Below, in pieces: positions 16,994 through 25,521 of a stretch of DNA of 64,000 bases. A model generated the notes under the pieces. It saw nothing but the letters and a program-made list of their open reading frames with translations. It had not been told where the DNA came from and searched no databases. Source of the DNA: Oxalobacteraceae bacterium OTU3CAMAD1 (GTDB lineage: Bacteria; Pseudomonadota; Gammaproteobacteria; Burkholderiales; Burkholderiaceae_D). A program made the translations under genes and the position numbers. The stretch is from assembly GCA_024123915.1 (NCBI GenBank), contig CP099650.1, positions 2,976,001 to 3,040,000 on the forward strand, in the 5' to 3' direction. Within the stretch, counting starts at the first letter, position 1. Each line of letters opens with the position of its first letter.

Positions 16994-19900
16994 ATGACTA
17001 CACCTACACGTAACACCATCATGCGCCTGGCCGTCGCCAGCGCTTGCAGCTGGATCGCCTTATCAGCCCAGGCCCAAGCCCAGGTCCAGGCGCAAGCCCA
17101 GACCGAGGCTCAAGCTCAAACCCAAACCCCGCCGGCCGGCGCCGACGCGCAGGTCGCCACAGCGCAGGACACCGCTCCGGCGGCGGCCCAAGCCCAAGCC
17201 CCTGCCGCGCCGGAAGCGGCGGCGCCGGTGGAGAATGTGGTTACCGTGTCCGGTTCGCGCATCGCCGCGCGCGGCTTCACGCAGCCGACACCGACCACCA
17301 CCTTGAGCGCCGACGACCTGGCCAAGGGCGCGCAGCCGAATATCTTCAACAGCATCGCCGAACTGCCAGCGCTGCAAGGCAGCACCGGCCGCACCACCAG
17401 CACCAACAGCACCAGCAGCGGTGTCCAGGGTTTAAGCTCGCTGAGTTTGCGCGGCCTGGGCGCGATCCGCACGCTGACACTGCTGGACGGCCAGCGCGTG
17501 GTCGGCGCCAACGTCACCGGCGTGACGGACGTCAGCCAGTTCCCGCAACTGCTGATCAAGCGCGTGGACGTGGTGACCGGCGGCGCCTCGGCGTCGTATG
17601 GCTCGGACGCCATCGGCGGCGTCGTCAACTTCATCACCGACAAGCGCTTCCAGGGTTTCAAGGCCAATGTGCAGGGCGGCATGACCACCTACCACGACGA
17701 CAAGAACGGCACCTTGCAGGCCGCGTGGGGCAAGTCCTTCATGGACGACCGCCTGCACGTGCAGGTCAGCGGCGAATACGGCCGCCAGAAGGGCATCGAG
17801 TCGCCGGGCTTCGGCGAGGTTGGTCCGAACGGCCGCACGTGGTATCAGAATCCGGCCTTCCAGGTCCGTCCGCTGTCGCAGACCAACGACGGCAAGCCGC
17901 AGTACTATTCGGTGCTGCACGCGCAGCAGTACCAGTACGCCAAGTATGGCCTGATCACCAACGGCCCGCTGCAGGGCACCGCCTTCGGCGCGAACGGCCA
18001 GCCTTACCAGTTCAACTACGGTTCCAACGGCGTGCCGACCGGCACCGGGGCGGTGACCGGCTGTATCAATCCGCTGTGCGTCGGCGGTGACTTGAGCGGC
18101 AGCGTCGGCGCCGGCACCAACCTGGCGATGGACCTGACGCGCCAGGTGGCCTATACGCGCGTCGGCTTCGACATCAACCCGGATCATGAGATCTACATGA
18201 CGGCCAATTTCGGCAAGGTGAAGTCGGCCTTCTCGCCGAATCCCGGCGCCGCCAAAAACGCCAACCTGACTATCCAGTGCAGCAATCCCTACCTGCCGGC
18301 GTCGATCGCCGCCGCTTGCGCTGCCAATAACATCACCAGCTTCCAGTACGGAACGGCCAACGCCATCTTCCCGGAAAATATCAACGTCCACCCGACGCGC
18401 CAGATGGAGCGCGTGGTCGTCGGCGGCACCGGCAAGTTCCAGTTGATGGGCAAGGAATGGTCGTATGACGCCTACGCCGAACATGGCGCCAACAAGACCG
18501 ACATCATCGTCAACGACATGACGCTGAACGCCCGCTACAACGCCGCCATCGACGCCGTGCGCGGGCCTGACGGCACTATCGTCTGCCGCAATCCAATCGC
18601 CGCCGCATCCGGCTGCAAGCCGCTCAACATCATCGGCAACAACCCGGTCGACGCGGCCACCTGGAATTACATCGCGCCGGAAAACGGTCCGCGCCAGCAC
18701 ACCCGCCAGACCCAGGATGTCGCCAGCGTCAACTTCAGCGGCGAGGCGTTCGAGTCGTGGGCAGGTCCGATCGCCGTGGCCACCGGCGCCGAATACCGCC
18801 GCGAACACTATAAGGTCACCGGCGACCCGTACGGCAACGGCATCTTCCCGGACAGCCAGAACACCGCCCAATATCCAGCCGACCCGCTGCTGAACACCAC
18901 CGTCGGTAACAACTGGTACGCCGGTAACTACCACAACGCCCAAGGCACATACAATGTCAAGGAAGCGTATGTGGAGTTCAACGTGCCGGTGCTGAAGTCC
19001 GCCACCTGGGGTGAAGCCAACCTCAATCTGGCCGACCGCCACACCAAATACAGCACCTCGGGCCATGTGGAAAGCTGGAAGCTGGGCGCCAACTGGAAGA
19101 CCGGCATCGACGGCCTGCGCCTGCGCGCGGTGACATCTAAAGACGTGCGCGCACCGAATCTGAGCGAGCTGTATGCGGCGCAGGTGGTGGTCAACAACGT
19201 GGTCGCGTACCAGGGCAACACGATCGCGATCCAGCAGCGCACCGTGGGGAACACCCGTCTGCGTCCGGAGATCGCCCGCAACAACACCGCCGGTATCGTG
19301 TTGACGCAGCCATCGTGGGCGCCGGGCTTCAGCGCCTCCATCGATTACTTCGACATCAAGGTCGAAGGCGTGATCTCGGCGCTGACCGCGCAGCAGGAGG
19401 TCGATCTGTGCGTGGCCGGTAATCAGGAGATCTGCGGCGCGATGGTGCTCAACAGCCCTGTGGCGACCAATAACTACGTGACGGTGCAGGCGTTCAACCT
19501 GGCGTCGCTGCGCGTGAAGGGCTATGACCTGGAAGGCGCCTACCGCATGAATCTGAAGGGACTGGGCATCCCGGGCCGCCTCACCTTGCGTGCGCTGGTC
19601 ACCCGTAACATCAGCTTCCTGACCGACCCAGGCGTCGTCGGCACGATTCCTTCGGAAGGCGCGGGCGCCAACCTGGGCGCGACGCCCAAGTGGAAGGGCT
19701 TGGCCTCGCAGTCGTGGGATACCGACAAGTACAGCCTGACCCTGACCGAGCGTTGGATCAGCAAAGGCGTATACAGCAACGAGTACATCGAGTGCCAGAC
19801 CAATTGCCCAGTCTCGACGACGATCCACCCGACCATCTTCGACAACAAGATGAAGGGCGCGTTCTACGTCGATCTGGGTGGCACGTACAAGCTGGGTGAC

Positions 19901-20047
19901 AAAACCACCGCCTACTTCAAGATCGATAATATCGGCAACGTCGATCCGGCGCCAGCTCCCCAGGCCAACCTTAGCTACGGTATCAACCCGCAGCTGTACG
20001 ATGTGCTGGGCCGCGTCTACCGCGTCGGCGTTCGCTACAACTTCTAA
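16994..20047 (+). CDS. TonB-dependent receptor of the gluconate/polymer locus
   Basis: A 1017 aa outer-membrane receptor. After the signal sequence the mature N-terminus is an unusual Gln/Ala/Pro-rich linker (about residues 25-75). The plug follows: NVVTVSGSRIAARGF, SLRGLGAIRTLTLLDGQR and VDVVTGGASASYGSDAIGG, then a large barrel ending VYRVGVRYNF. The plug/barrel style is that of carbohydrate or polymer receptors in Xanthomonadales and Caulobacter-like loci, not of siderophore receptors. It lies 102 bp after gntK and 21 bp before the permease, so co-transcription is likely. The ligand may be an oligosaccharide released by the secreted enzyme encoded downstream. Confidence 0.92.
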   Translation: MTTPTRNTIMRLAVASACSWIALSAQAQAQVQAQAQTEAQAQTQTPPAGADAQVATAQDTAPAAAQAQAPAAPEAAAPVENVVTVSGSRIAARGFTQPTPTTTLSADDLAKGAQPNIFNSIAELPALQGSTGRTTSTNSTSSGVQGLSSLSLRGLGAIRTLTLLDGQRVVGANVTGVTDVSQFPQLLIKRVDVVTGGASASYGSDAIGGVVNFITDKRFQGFKANVQGGMTTYHDDKNGTLQAAWGKSFMDDRLHVQVSGEYGRQKGIESPGFGEVGPNGRTWYQNPAFQVRPLSQTNDGKPQYYSVLHAQQYQYAKYGLITNGPLQGTAFGANGQPYQFNYGSNGVPTGTGAVTGCINPLCVGGDLSGSVGAGTNLAMDLTRQVAYTRVGFDINPDHEIYMTANFGKVKSAFSPNPGAAKNANLTIQCSNPYLPASIAAACAANNITSFQYGTANAIFPENINVHPTRQMERVVVGGTGKFQLMGKEWSYDAYAEHGANKTDIIVNDMTLNARYNAAIDAVRGPDGTIVCRNPIAAASGCKPLNIIGNNPVDAATWNYIAPENGPRQHTRQTQDVASVNFSGEAFESWAGPIAVATGAEYRREHYKVTGDPYGNGIFPDSQNTAQYPADPLLNTTVGNNWYAGNYHNAQGTYNVKEAYVEFNVPVLKSATWGEANLNLADRHTKYSTSGHVESWKLGANWKTGIDGLRLRAVTSKDVRAPNLSELYAAQVVVNNVVAYQGNTIAIQQRTVGNTRLRPEIARNNTAGIVLTQPSWAPGFSASIDYFDIKVEGVISALTAQQEVDLCVAGNQEICGAMVLNSPVATNNYVTVQAFNLASLRVKGYDLEGAYRMNLKGLGIPGRLTLRALVTRNISFLTDPGVVGTIPSEGAGANLGATPKWKGLASQSWDTDKYSLTLTERWISKGVYSNEYIECQTNCPVSTTIHPTIFDNKMKGAFYVDLGGTYKLGDKTTAYFKIDNIGNVDPAPAPQANLSYGINPQLYDVLGRVYRVGVRYNF
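17066..17128 (+). repeat. imperfect hexamer repeat encoding Gln-Ala dipeptides
   Basis: About ten imperfect tandem copies of a GCCCAR-like hexamer encode alternating Ala and Gln just after the signal peptide of the TonB receptor. Because the unit is two codons, gain or loss of copies changes linker length without shifting the frame. Confidence 0.7.
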
Positions 20048-20068
20048 CCTCAACCCGAGGGCGCCGTC

Positions 20069-21433
20069 ATGAACATTACCAGTCCGTTGGCGGCGCTGTT
20101 CGGCGTCACGCCAGCCGTCTGGGGCATGCTGGCCGTCGGCTTGTCCGTCGGCCTGCTGACCCTTTTGATCGCCTGGGGCAAAGTGCAGCCGCTGCTGGCG
20201 TTCGTGGTGGCCGCGCTGGCGGCGGCGCTGTTGCTCGGCATGCCGCTGGATACCATCCCCAAATCGATCGACAAGGGGATCGGCGACCTGCTTGGATCGC
20301 TGATCGTCATTGTCTGCCTGGGCGCGGTGTTCGGTAAGCTGATCGCCGACAGCGGCGCCGCCCAGCGCATCGCCAGTTACCTGATAAGCGTATTCGGTTC
20401 GGCGCGCATGCCGGTAGCGCTGACACTGACCGGCTTCGTCGCCGGGATTCCCCTTTATTACAACGTCGGTTTCGTGCTGCTGGTGCCGCTGGTTTTCTCG
20501 CTGGTGTATCAGAGCGGTCGGCCTGCGGTGGCGCTGGCGATACCGCTGCTGGCCGGGCTGTCGATCGCGCATGGCTTCCTGCCGCCGCATCCATCGCCGA
20601 CCGCGCTGGTGGCGCAGTTCCATGCCGATATGGGCCGCACCTTGTTCTACGGGATGATCGTCGCCATACCGACGCTAATCATCGCCGGTCCGATCTTTGC
20701 GATGACCTTAAAGCGCATTCACAGCGAGCCGGCGCCGATGTTCCGCGCCGGGTTGCTGGAGGAGGCGCAGCTGCCTGGTGTCTTCAACAGCTTCGCCACG
20801 GCGCTGCTGCCGGTCTGGCTGCTGGCCGCCGCCACCGCGCTGACCATGGTGCCAACCGAGGACGCGGCGCTGAAGTCGGTCATCAACTTCATGGCCAACC
20901 CGATGATCGTGATGCTGATCGCGCTGGCCGTGGCGCTGGTGACGCTTGGTCTGGCGCGCGGTAAAAGTCTGCCGGCGCTGATGGCCGGCGCGCAGGACGC
21001 TTTGCGCGACATCGCGCCCATTCTGTTGGTGATCGCAGGGGCGGGCGCGCTGAAGCAGGTGCTGGTCGATTCCGGCGTGAGCGGGGAGTTGGGCAGGCAG
21101 CTGGGCGGCCTGCCGGTGCCGCCGCTGGTATTGGGCTGGCTGGTGGCCACCCTGATACGTATCTGCCTTGGCTCGGCCACGGTGGCGGGACTGACGGCTG
21201 CCGGCATCGTCGCGCCGCTGGTGGAAAGTTCGGGCATCGATCCGAGCTTGATGGTGCTGGCGATCGGCGCCGGCAGTTTGATGTGCAGCCACGTGAACGA
21301 TTCCGGATTCTGGATGTTCAAGGAATACTTCGGCCTGTCGCTGAAGGACACCTTCCGCTCGTGGACGTTGATGGAGACGCTGGTTGGCGTCTTCGGGCTG
21401 ATTTTCGTGTTGCTCCTATCGATCTTTATCTAA
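20069..21433 (+). CDS. gntP: gluconate:H+ symporter, GntP family
   Basis: A 454 aa inner-membrane permease with about twelve to fourteen hydrophobic segments, matching the GntP/GntT family in length and layout. Visible signatures include GMPLDTIPKSIDKGIGDLLGS near residue 55, the loop HGFLPPHPSPTALV near residue 170 and the C-terminal GSLMCSHVNDSGFWMFKEYF, a strong family hallmark. It is translated 21 bp after the TonB receptor and is followed 11 bp later by the secreted enzyme, so it should bring gluconate (or a close aldonate) into the cell for gntK. Confidence 0.93.
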   Translation: MNITSPLAALFGVTPAVWGMLAVGLSVGLLTLLIAWGKVQPLLAFVVAALAAALLLGMPLDTIPKSIDKGIGDLLGSLIVIVCLGAVFGKLIADSGAAQRIASYLISVFGSARMPVALTLTGFVAGIPLYYNVGFVLLVPLVFSLVYQSGRPAVALAIPLLAGLSIAHGFLPPHPSPTALVAQFHADMGRTLFYGMIVAIPTLIIAGPIFAMTLKRIHSEPAPMFRAGLLEEAQLPGVFNSFATALLPVWLLAAATALTMVPTEDAALKSVINFMANPMIVMLIALAVALVTLGLARGKSLPALMAGAQDALRDIAPILLVIAGAGALKQVLVDSGVSGELGRQLGGLPVPPLVLGWLVATLIRICLGSATVAGLTAAGIVAPLVESSGIDPSLMVLAIGAGSLMCSHVNDSGFWMFKEYFGLSLKDTFRSWTLMETLVGVFGLIFVLLLSIFI

Positions 21434-21444
21434 GGACTAAGCAA

Positions 21445-24400
21445 ATGAAATTATCTTTAACGCGGTTGCTGATGGCGACCGTGGCGATGCTGGCCGTCCC
21501 GATGAGTGGTGCGCAGGCCGCATCTAAAGCTGGACCTCCGGCGTCGGTTTCCGTCTATCAGACCATGCCGGACGACGCGTTGGCCGTCAAAGTCCAGGCC
21601 ACCGGCGACGGGCGCACCGACGACACGGCGGCGATCCAGAAGGCCGTCGACAGCGCCGCCAACAAGGGCGAGGGCGGCGTGGTGTTCCTGCCGTCGGGCC
21701 GCTACCGCATTACGCGCACCATCCTGATCCCGCTGGCGGTGCGCCTGTATGGCGTCGGCGCCACACGGCCGGTGCTGGTGCTGGGCGAGCGCACGCCCGG
21801 ATTCCAAAAAGGCGTCGCCAACATGGTGGTGTTCACCGGCGGCGACCAATACACGGTCGGCAAGGTGCCGGTTCCCGTGGTGAGCGCGGTGCCGTTCAGC
21901 GAGACCGTGCGCGACGCGAATTCGTCGACCTTCTATTCGGCGATGAGCAATGTCGATTTTGAAATCGGCGACGGCAACCCGGCGGCGGCCGCCGTACGCT
22001 TGCGCACCGCGCAGCATTCGAACCTGAGCCACATCGACTTCCACATTGGCTCGGGACTGGCCGGCATCTACCAGGTCGGCAACGAGGGCTTCAACCTGAA
22101 GTTCTACGGTGGGCGCTACGGCATCCTGTCGGAGAAGACTTCGCCGGCCTGGCAGTTCACGCTGATGGATTCGACCTTCGAGGGCCAGCGCGACGCGGCC
22201 ATCCGCGAACACGAAGCCGGCCTGACGATGATCAACGTCTCCATCCGCAATACCAAGGTGGGCATCGAGATCGATCGCGGCTACGGCGATTGGTTGTGGG
22301 GTAAGGATGTGCGCTTCGAGAACGTGTCCAGGGCCGCGATCATCATTTCGAACGAGGACAACGTCTACACCCAGGTCGGTTTCGACAATGCGGTCGCGCG
22401 CAATACGCCGGTATTCGCGCAGTTCCGCGACAGCGGCAAGAAGATCGCCGCGCCCGGCCCGATTTACCGCGTGGGTGAATTCAACTACGGCTTGATGCTG
22501 CCGGGCGTGGGCAGCACCGGCAAGTTCGGCACCAATTCCAGGATCGCGCCGTTGAGCGCCATGCCGGCCGCGCCCAAGCGCGTGCTGCGCGCGCTGCCGC
22601 CGACCACGCAATGGGCCAACGCCCGCGCCCTCGGCGCCAAGGGCGACGGCCAGACCGACGATACGGCGGCCATCCAGAAGGCCATCGACAACAACCGCGT
22701 GGTGTACCTGCCGCTGGGCTTTTACATCGTCAACGATACGATCCGCATGAAGCCGGACACCGTGATCGTGGCGCTGCATCCGGGCCTGACGCAACTGGTT
22801 CTGCCGAACGGCTCGCCGCTGTACGCCGGCGTGGACGGACCGAAGGCGCTGCTGGAAAGCGCCAAGGGCGGCGACGCCATCGTCTCCGGCTTCGGCCTGG
22901 CGACCGGCGAAGTCAATCCGCGCGCGGTCGGCCTGCTGTGGAAAGCCGGCGAGCAGTCGCTGGTCGACGACATCCGCATCCAGGGCGGCCACGGGACGCG
23001 TCTTTATGATGGCGTGCGCCGCGATCCGTATCAAAAGCGCGCAGACTTCGATCCGACCGCGCACTGGGACCGCCAGTATCCGAGCATCTGGGTGACCGAC
23101 GGCGGTGGCGGCACCTTCGTCGCGGTCTGGTCGCCGAGCACCTTCTCGCAGGCCGGCTTCTACGTCTCCGACACCAAGACGCCGGGCCGCGTCTACGAGC
23201 TCTCCGCCGAGCACCATGTGCGCGCCGAGATCGTCCTCGATAACGTGGAAAACTGGGAGTTCCTGGCGCCGCAAACGGAGCAGGAGGTACGCGACGGCAT
23301 GGACGCGGTGTCGCTGGAGATCCGCAATTCGCGCAACATCCTGTTCGCGAACTATCACGCCTATCGCGTCACCCGTTCGATCAAGCCGGCGCCGGCCGCC
23401 GTGAAGATGACCAATTCGAGCGATATCCGCTTCCGCAATGTGCACGTCAACGGCGAGAGCGGCTACGCCACCTGCGACGCCAATGGCTGCGACACCTATC
23501 TGCGCGCCAGTAAATTCCCGTTCGAGAACGCGTTGCTGGACGTTACGCACAAGCTGGAAGTGCGCGAACGCGAATTCGCGATGCTGGACATCGTCGCCAA
23601 CCCGGTGGCGCCGCCGGCCAACCCGGTCAAAGTGGAGAAGCTGGAAGAGGGCTTTTATTCGATCGCCGGTGGCGTGGTCGATGCCAAGGGCAAGCTGTAT
23701 TTCGTGGACCGCCGCTTCCAGCGCATCTACAGCTGGTCGAAGGACAAGGGCTTGGTGGTGGTGCGCGACGCGCCGCTCGATCCGATCAATCTGGCCATCG
23801 ACAACAGCGGGGCGTTGATGGTGCTGTCCTCGCATGGCTTCGAGGGCACGGTGTATTCCTTCCATCCGGACCGACCGGCCGGCGAGGTCACGGTGATCAA
23901 GCCGACCCCGGTGAAGGCGCATGCCGGCGCCAAGACCGTGGTGCCGGTAAATTTCTGGCAGAACGGCGAATTCCGCGACCAGCTCAATCCCGAGACGTAC
24001 GAGTTCACCACCTTGGCAGAGATGTTCGCGCGCGACGTCGCGCTGCCGAAAAAACGCGAGTATGTGTCGCCGGACGGCACGCTGGTGCTGCCGGCTTACC
24101 GCATGTTCCAGCAGGGGCAGCCGAACCATCTGGGCTGGCGCTTCTCGGATTCCCTCGATACCCATGGCCTGGTGTCGGCCGGCCGCAATGGCCGCGTGGT
24201 GTTCACCAACGGCTCCGAGAACCGCACCTTCAGTGGCGTGATCGGCACTGGTGGCGGCATCACCGATCTTAAACTGGCGGCCAATCGCGGCGGCGAGAGC
24301 GCCGCCGTGGACGCGGCGGGCAATGTGTATGTGGCCAACGGCCAGATCTTCGTCTATGCGCCCTACGGCAAGGAGATCGGCCGCATCGACGTGCCTGAGC

Positions 24401-24498
24401 GCCCGCTGCAATTGATTTTCGGCGGCGAGGGCGGACGCACGCTGTTCATCCTGACCCACCGCGCGCTGTACGCGACCGGAGGCTTGAATGGCGCTTAA
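21445..24498 (+). CDS. secreted beta-helix polysaccharide enzyme fused to SMP-30/gluconolactonase-like propeller
   Basis: A 1017 aa exported protein (signal peptide to about AQAASKA). Two tandem right-handed beta-helix modules each open with a pectate-lyase-3/GH55-type motif: GDGRTDDTAAIQKAVD near residue 55 and GDGQTDDTAAIQKAID near residue 397, as in GH55 enzymes. From about residue 730 the sequence changes to an SMP-30/gluconolactonase-like propeller: DAKGKLYFVDRRFQRIYSW, LAIDNSGALMVLSS, AAVDAAGNVYVANG and a final FGGEGGRTLFILTHRALY. ATG 21445 follows AAGGA. Inferred role: cleave a polymer and open an aldonolactone so that gluconate is released next to its permease and kinase. Neither activity can be proved by reading; catalytic residues of the helix part were not assigned. 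Confidence 0.75.
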   Translation: MKLSLTRLLMATVAMLAVPMSGAQAASKAGPPASVSVYQTMPDDALAVKVQATGDGRTDDTAAIQKAVDSAANKGEGGVVFLPSGRYRITRTILIPLAVRLYGVGATRPVLVLGERTPGFQKGVANMVVFTGGDQYTVGKVPVPVVSAVPFSETVRDANSSTFYSAMSNVDFEIGDGNPAAAAVRLRTAQHSNLSHIDFHIGSGLAGIYQVGNEGFNLKFYGGRYGILSEKTSPAWQFTLMDSTFEGQRDAAIREHEAGLTMINVSIRNTKVGIEIDRGYGDWLWGKDVRFENVSRAAIIISNEDNVYTQVGFDNAVARNTPVFAQFRDSGKKIAAPGPIYRVGEFNYGLMLPGVGSTGKFGTNSRIAPLSAMPAAPKRVLRALPPTTQWANARALGAKGDGQTDDTAAIQKAIDNNRVVYLPLGFYIVNDTIRMKPDTVIVALHPGLTQLVLPNGSPLYAGVDGPKALLESAKGGDAIVSGFGLATGEVNPRAVGLLWKAGEQSLVDDIRIQGGHGTRLYDGVRRDPYQKRADFDPTAHWDRQYPSIWVTDGGGGTFVAVWSPSTFSQAGFYVSDTKTPGRVYELSAEHHVRAEIVLDNVENWEFLAPQTEQEVRDGMDAVSLEIRNSRNILFANYHAYRVTRSIKPAPAAVKMTNSSDIRFRNVHVNGESGYATCDANGCDTYLRASKFPFENALLDVTHKLEVREREFAMLDIVANPVAPPANPVKVEKLEEGFYSIAGGVVDAKGKLYFVDRRFQRIYSWSKDKGLVVVRDAPLDPINLAIDNSGALMVLSSHGFEGTVYSFHPDRPAGEVTVIKPTPVKAHAGAKTVVPVNFWQNGEFRDQLNPETYEFTTLAEMFARDVALPKKREYVSPDGTLVLPAYRMFQQGQPNHLGWRFSDSLDTHGLVSAGRNGRVVFTNGSENRTFSGVIGTGGGITDLKLAANRGGESAAVDAAGNVYVANGQIFVYAPYGKEIGRIDVPERPLQLIFGGEGGRTLFILTHRALYATGGLNGA

Positions 24499-25390
24499 AC
24501 GTGTAGGCCGTGCGGTATTGGCGCTGCTGGTGGCTGTCTGCGCGCAGGCCGGCGCGCAGCAAACGCATATGCTTTGGCCGGACGGCGCGCCTGGATCGGA
24601 AAAGCGCCATGGCGAGCCGGAGACGGTGCAGAACACCTACGTCAGCAACATCCACGATCCGTCGCTGACGGTGGTAAAGGCCGACGCGCGCCACGCCAAC
24701 GGCGCGGCCGTCATCATCGCGCCCGGCGGCGGGCATCGCATGCTGGTGTGGATGAACGAAGGCATGGTGGCGGCGAAGTCGCTGAACCGCGTGGGCGTGA
24801 CGGCCTTCGTGCTGAAGTACCGGCTGGCGCGCGACCAGGGCTCCAGCTACAGCATCGAGAACGACGCCGCCGCCGATCTGCGGCGCGCGGTGCGGTGGGT
24901 GAGGGCGCACGCGGCGGAATTCGGCGTCGATCCGAACCGGCTTGGCGTGATGGGATTCTCGGCCGGCGGGGAGCTGGTGTCGCTGGTGGCCGACAATCCG
25001 GCTCCGCCGGTGTCGGCGGGCGCCAAACAGGATGCGGTCGACAAGCAAAGCGGGCGGCCCGACTTCCAGGTGCTGGTGTATCCGGGGCCGCTGGGCGTGC
25101 CGGCGAAGGCGGTGCAAAACGCGCCGCCGGCCTTCATCGTCGCCGGATCGGCAGACAAGTGCTGCGGCCCGCCGGCGGTGGCGCTGTATCAGCAACTGGT
25201 GGCGGCGGGCGTTTCAGCGGAGCTGCATATGTATGCGGACACGGACCACGCGTTCAACATGGGGCAGCGTTCGGAGAGGCTGTCGGATGTGCATTGGCCG
25301 GATCGCCTGTCCGACTGGCTGTCCGACAGCGGCTGGCTGGTCCCGCATGGAGGCAAGGCGCCGCAAGGGGTGCCATCGCCTACTCAATGA
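24488..25390 (+). CDS. exported alpha/beta hydrolase (acetylxylan-esterase-like)
   Basis: A 300 aa esterase with a signal peptide (to about AQAGAQ) and an alpha/beta-hydrolase fold: the oxyanion segment AAVIIAPGGGHRML, the nucleophile elbow GFSAGGEL (Ser near residue 158) and the catalytic His in ADTDHAFNMG. The opening MLWPDGAPGSE is typical of secreted carbohydrate esterases of the BD-FAE/acetylxylan type. Its start overlaps the end of the large beta-helix enzyme by 11 bases, so it is coupled to it and probably removes acyl groups from the same substrate. No terminator is evident in the 131 bp to the convergent J-like gene. Confidence 0.85.
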   Translation: MALKRVGRAVLALLVAVCAQAGAQQTHMLWPDGAPGSEKRHGEPETVQNTYVSNIHDPSLTVVKADARHANGAAVIIAPGGGHRMLVWMNEGMVAAKSLNRVGVTAFVLKYRLARDQGSSYSIENDAAADLRRAVRWVRAHAAEFGVDPNRLGVMGFSAGGELVSLVADNPAPPVSAGAKQDAVDKQSGRPDFQVLVYPGPLGVPAKAVQNAPPAFIVAGSADKCCGPPAVALYQQLVAAGVSAELHMYADTDHAFNMGQRSERLSDVHWPDRLSDWLSDSGWLVPHGGKAPQGVPSPTQ

Positions 25391-25521
25391 AGGTTCGAAA
25401 CGCTTATGTTGTCGGTGAAGGTGGCGCTAAAGGAACTTTTTTGTTGACCTGATCTCGCTCTCAAATTCGGGAACGCCGGAAGAATGCATATTGTTCGCGG
25501 CCTCGACTTCTCCTTTGTCGT

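Noticed and set aside
17066..17128. Tandem repeat as CRISPR or VNTR outside genes
   Set aside because: Units are six bases without spacers and are in frame inside the receptor gene.
17432..20623. 1063-codon antisense frame over the TonB receptor and permease
   Set aside because: Same GC-skew artefact; crosses two real genes and has no motif.
21457..24636. 1059-codon antisense frame over the beta-helix enzyme
   Set aside because: Artefact of codon bias; no recognisable fold, Arg/His-rich composition.
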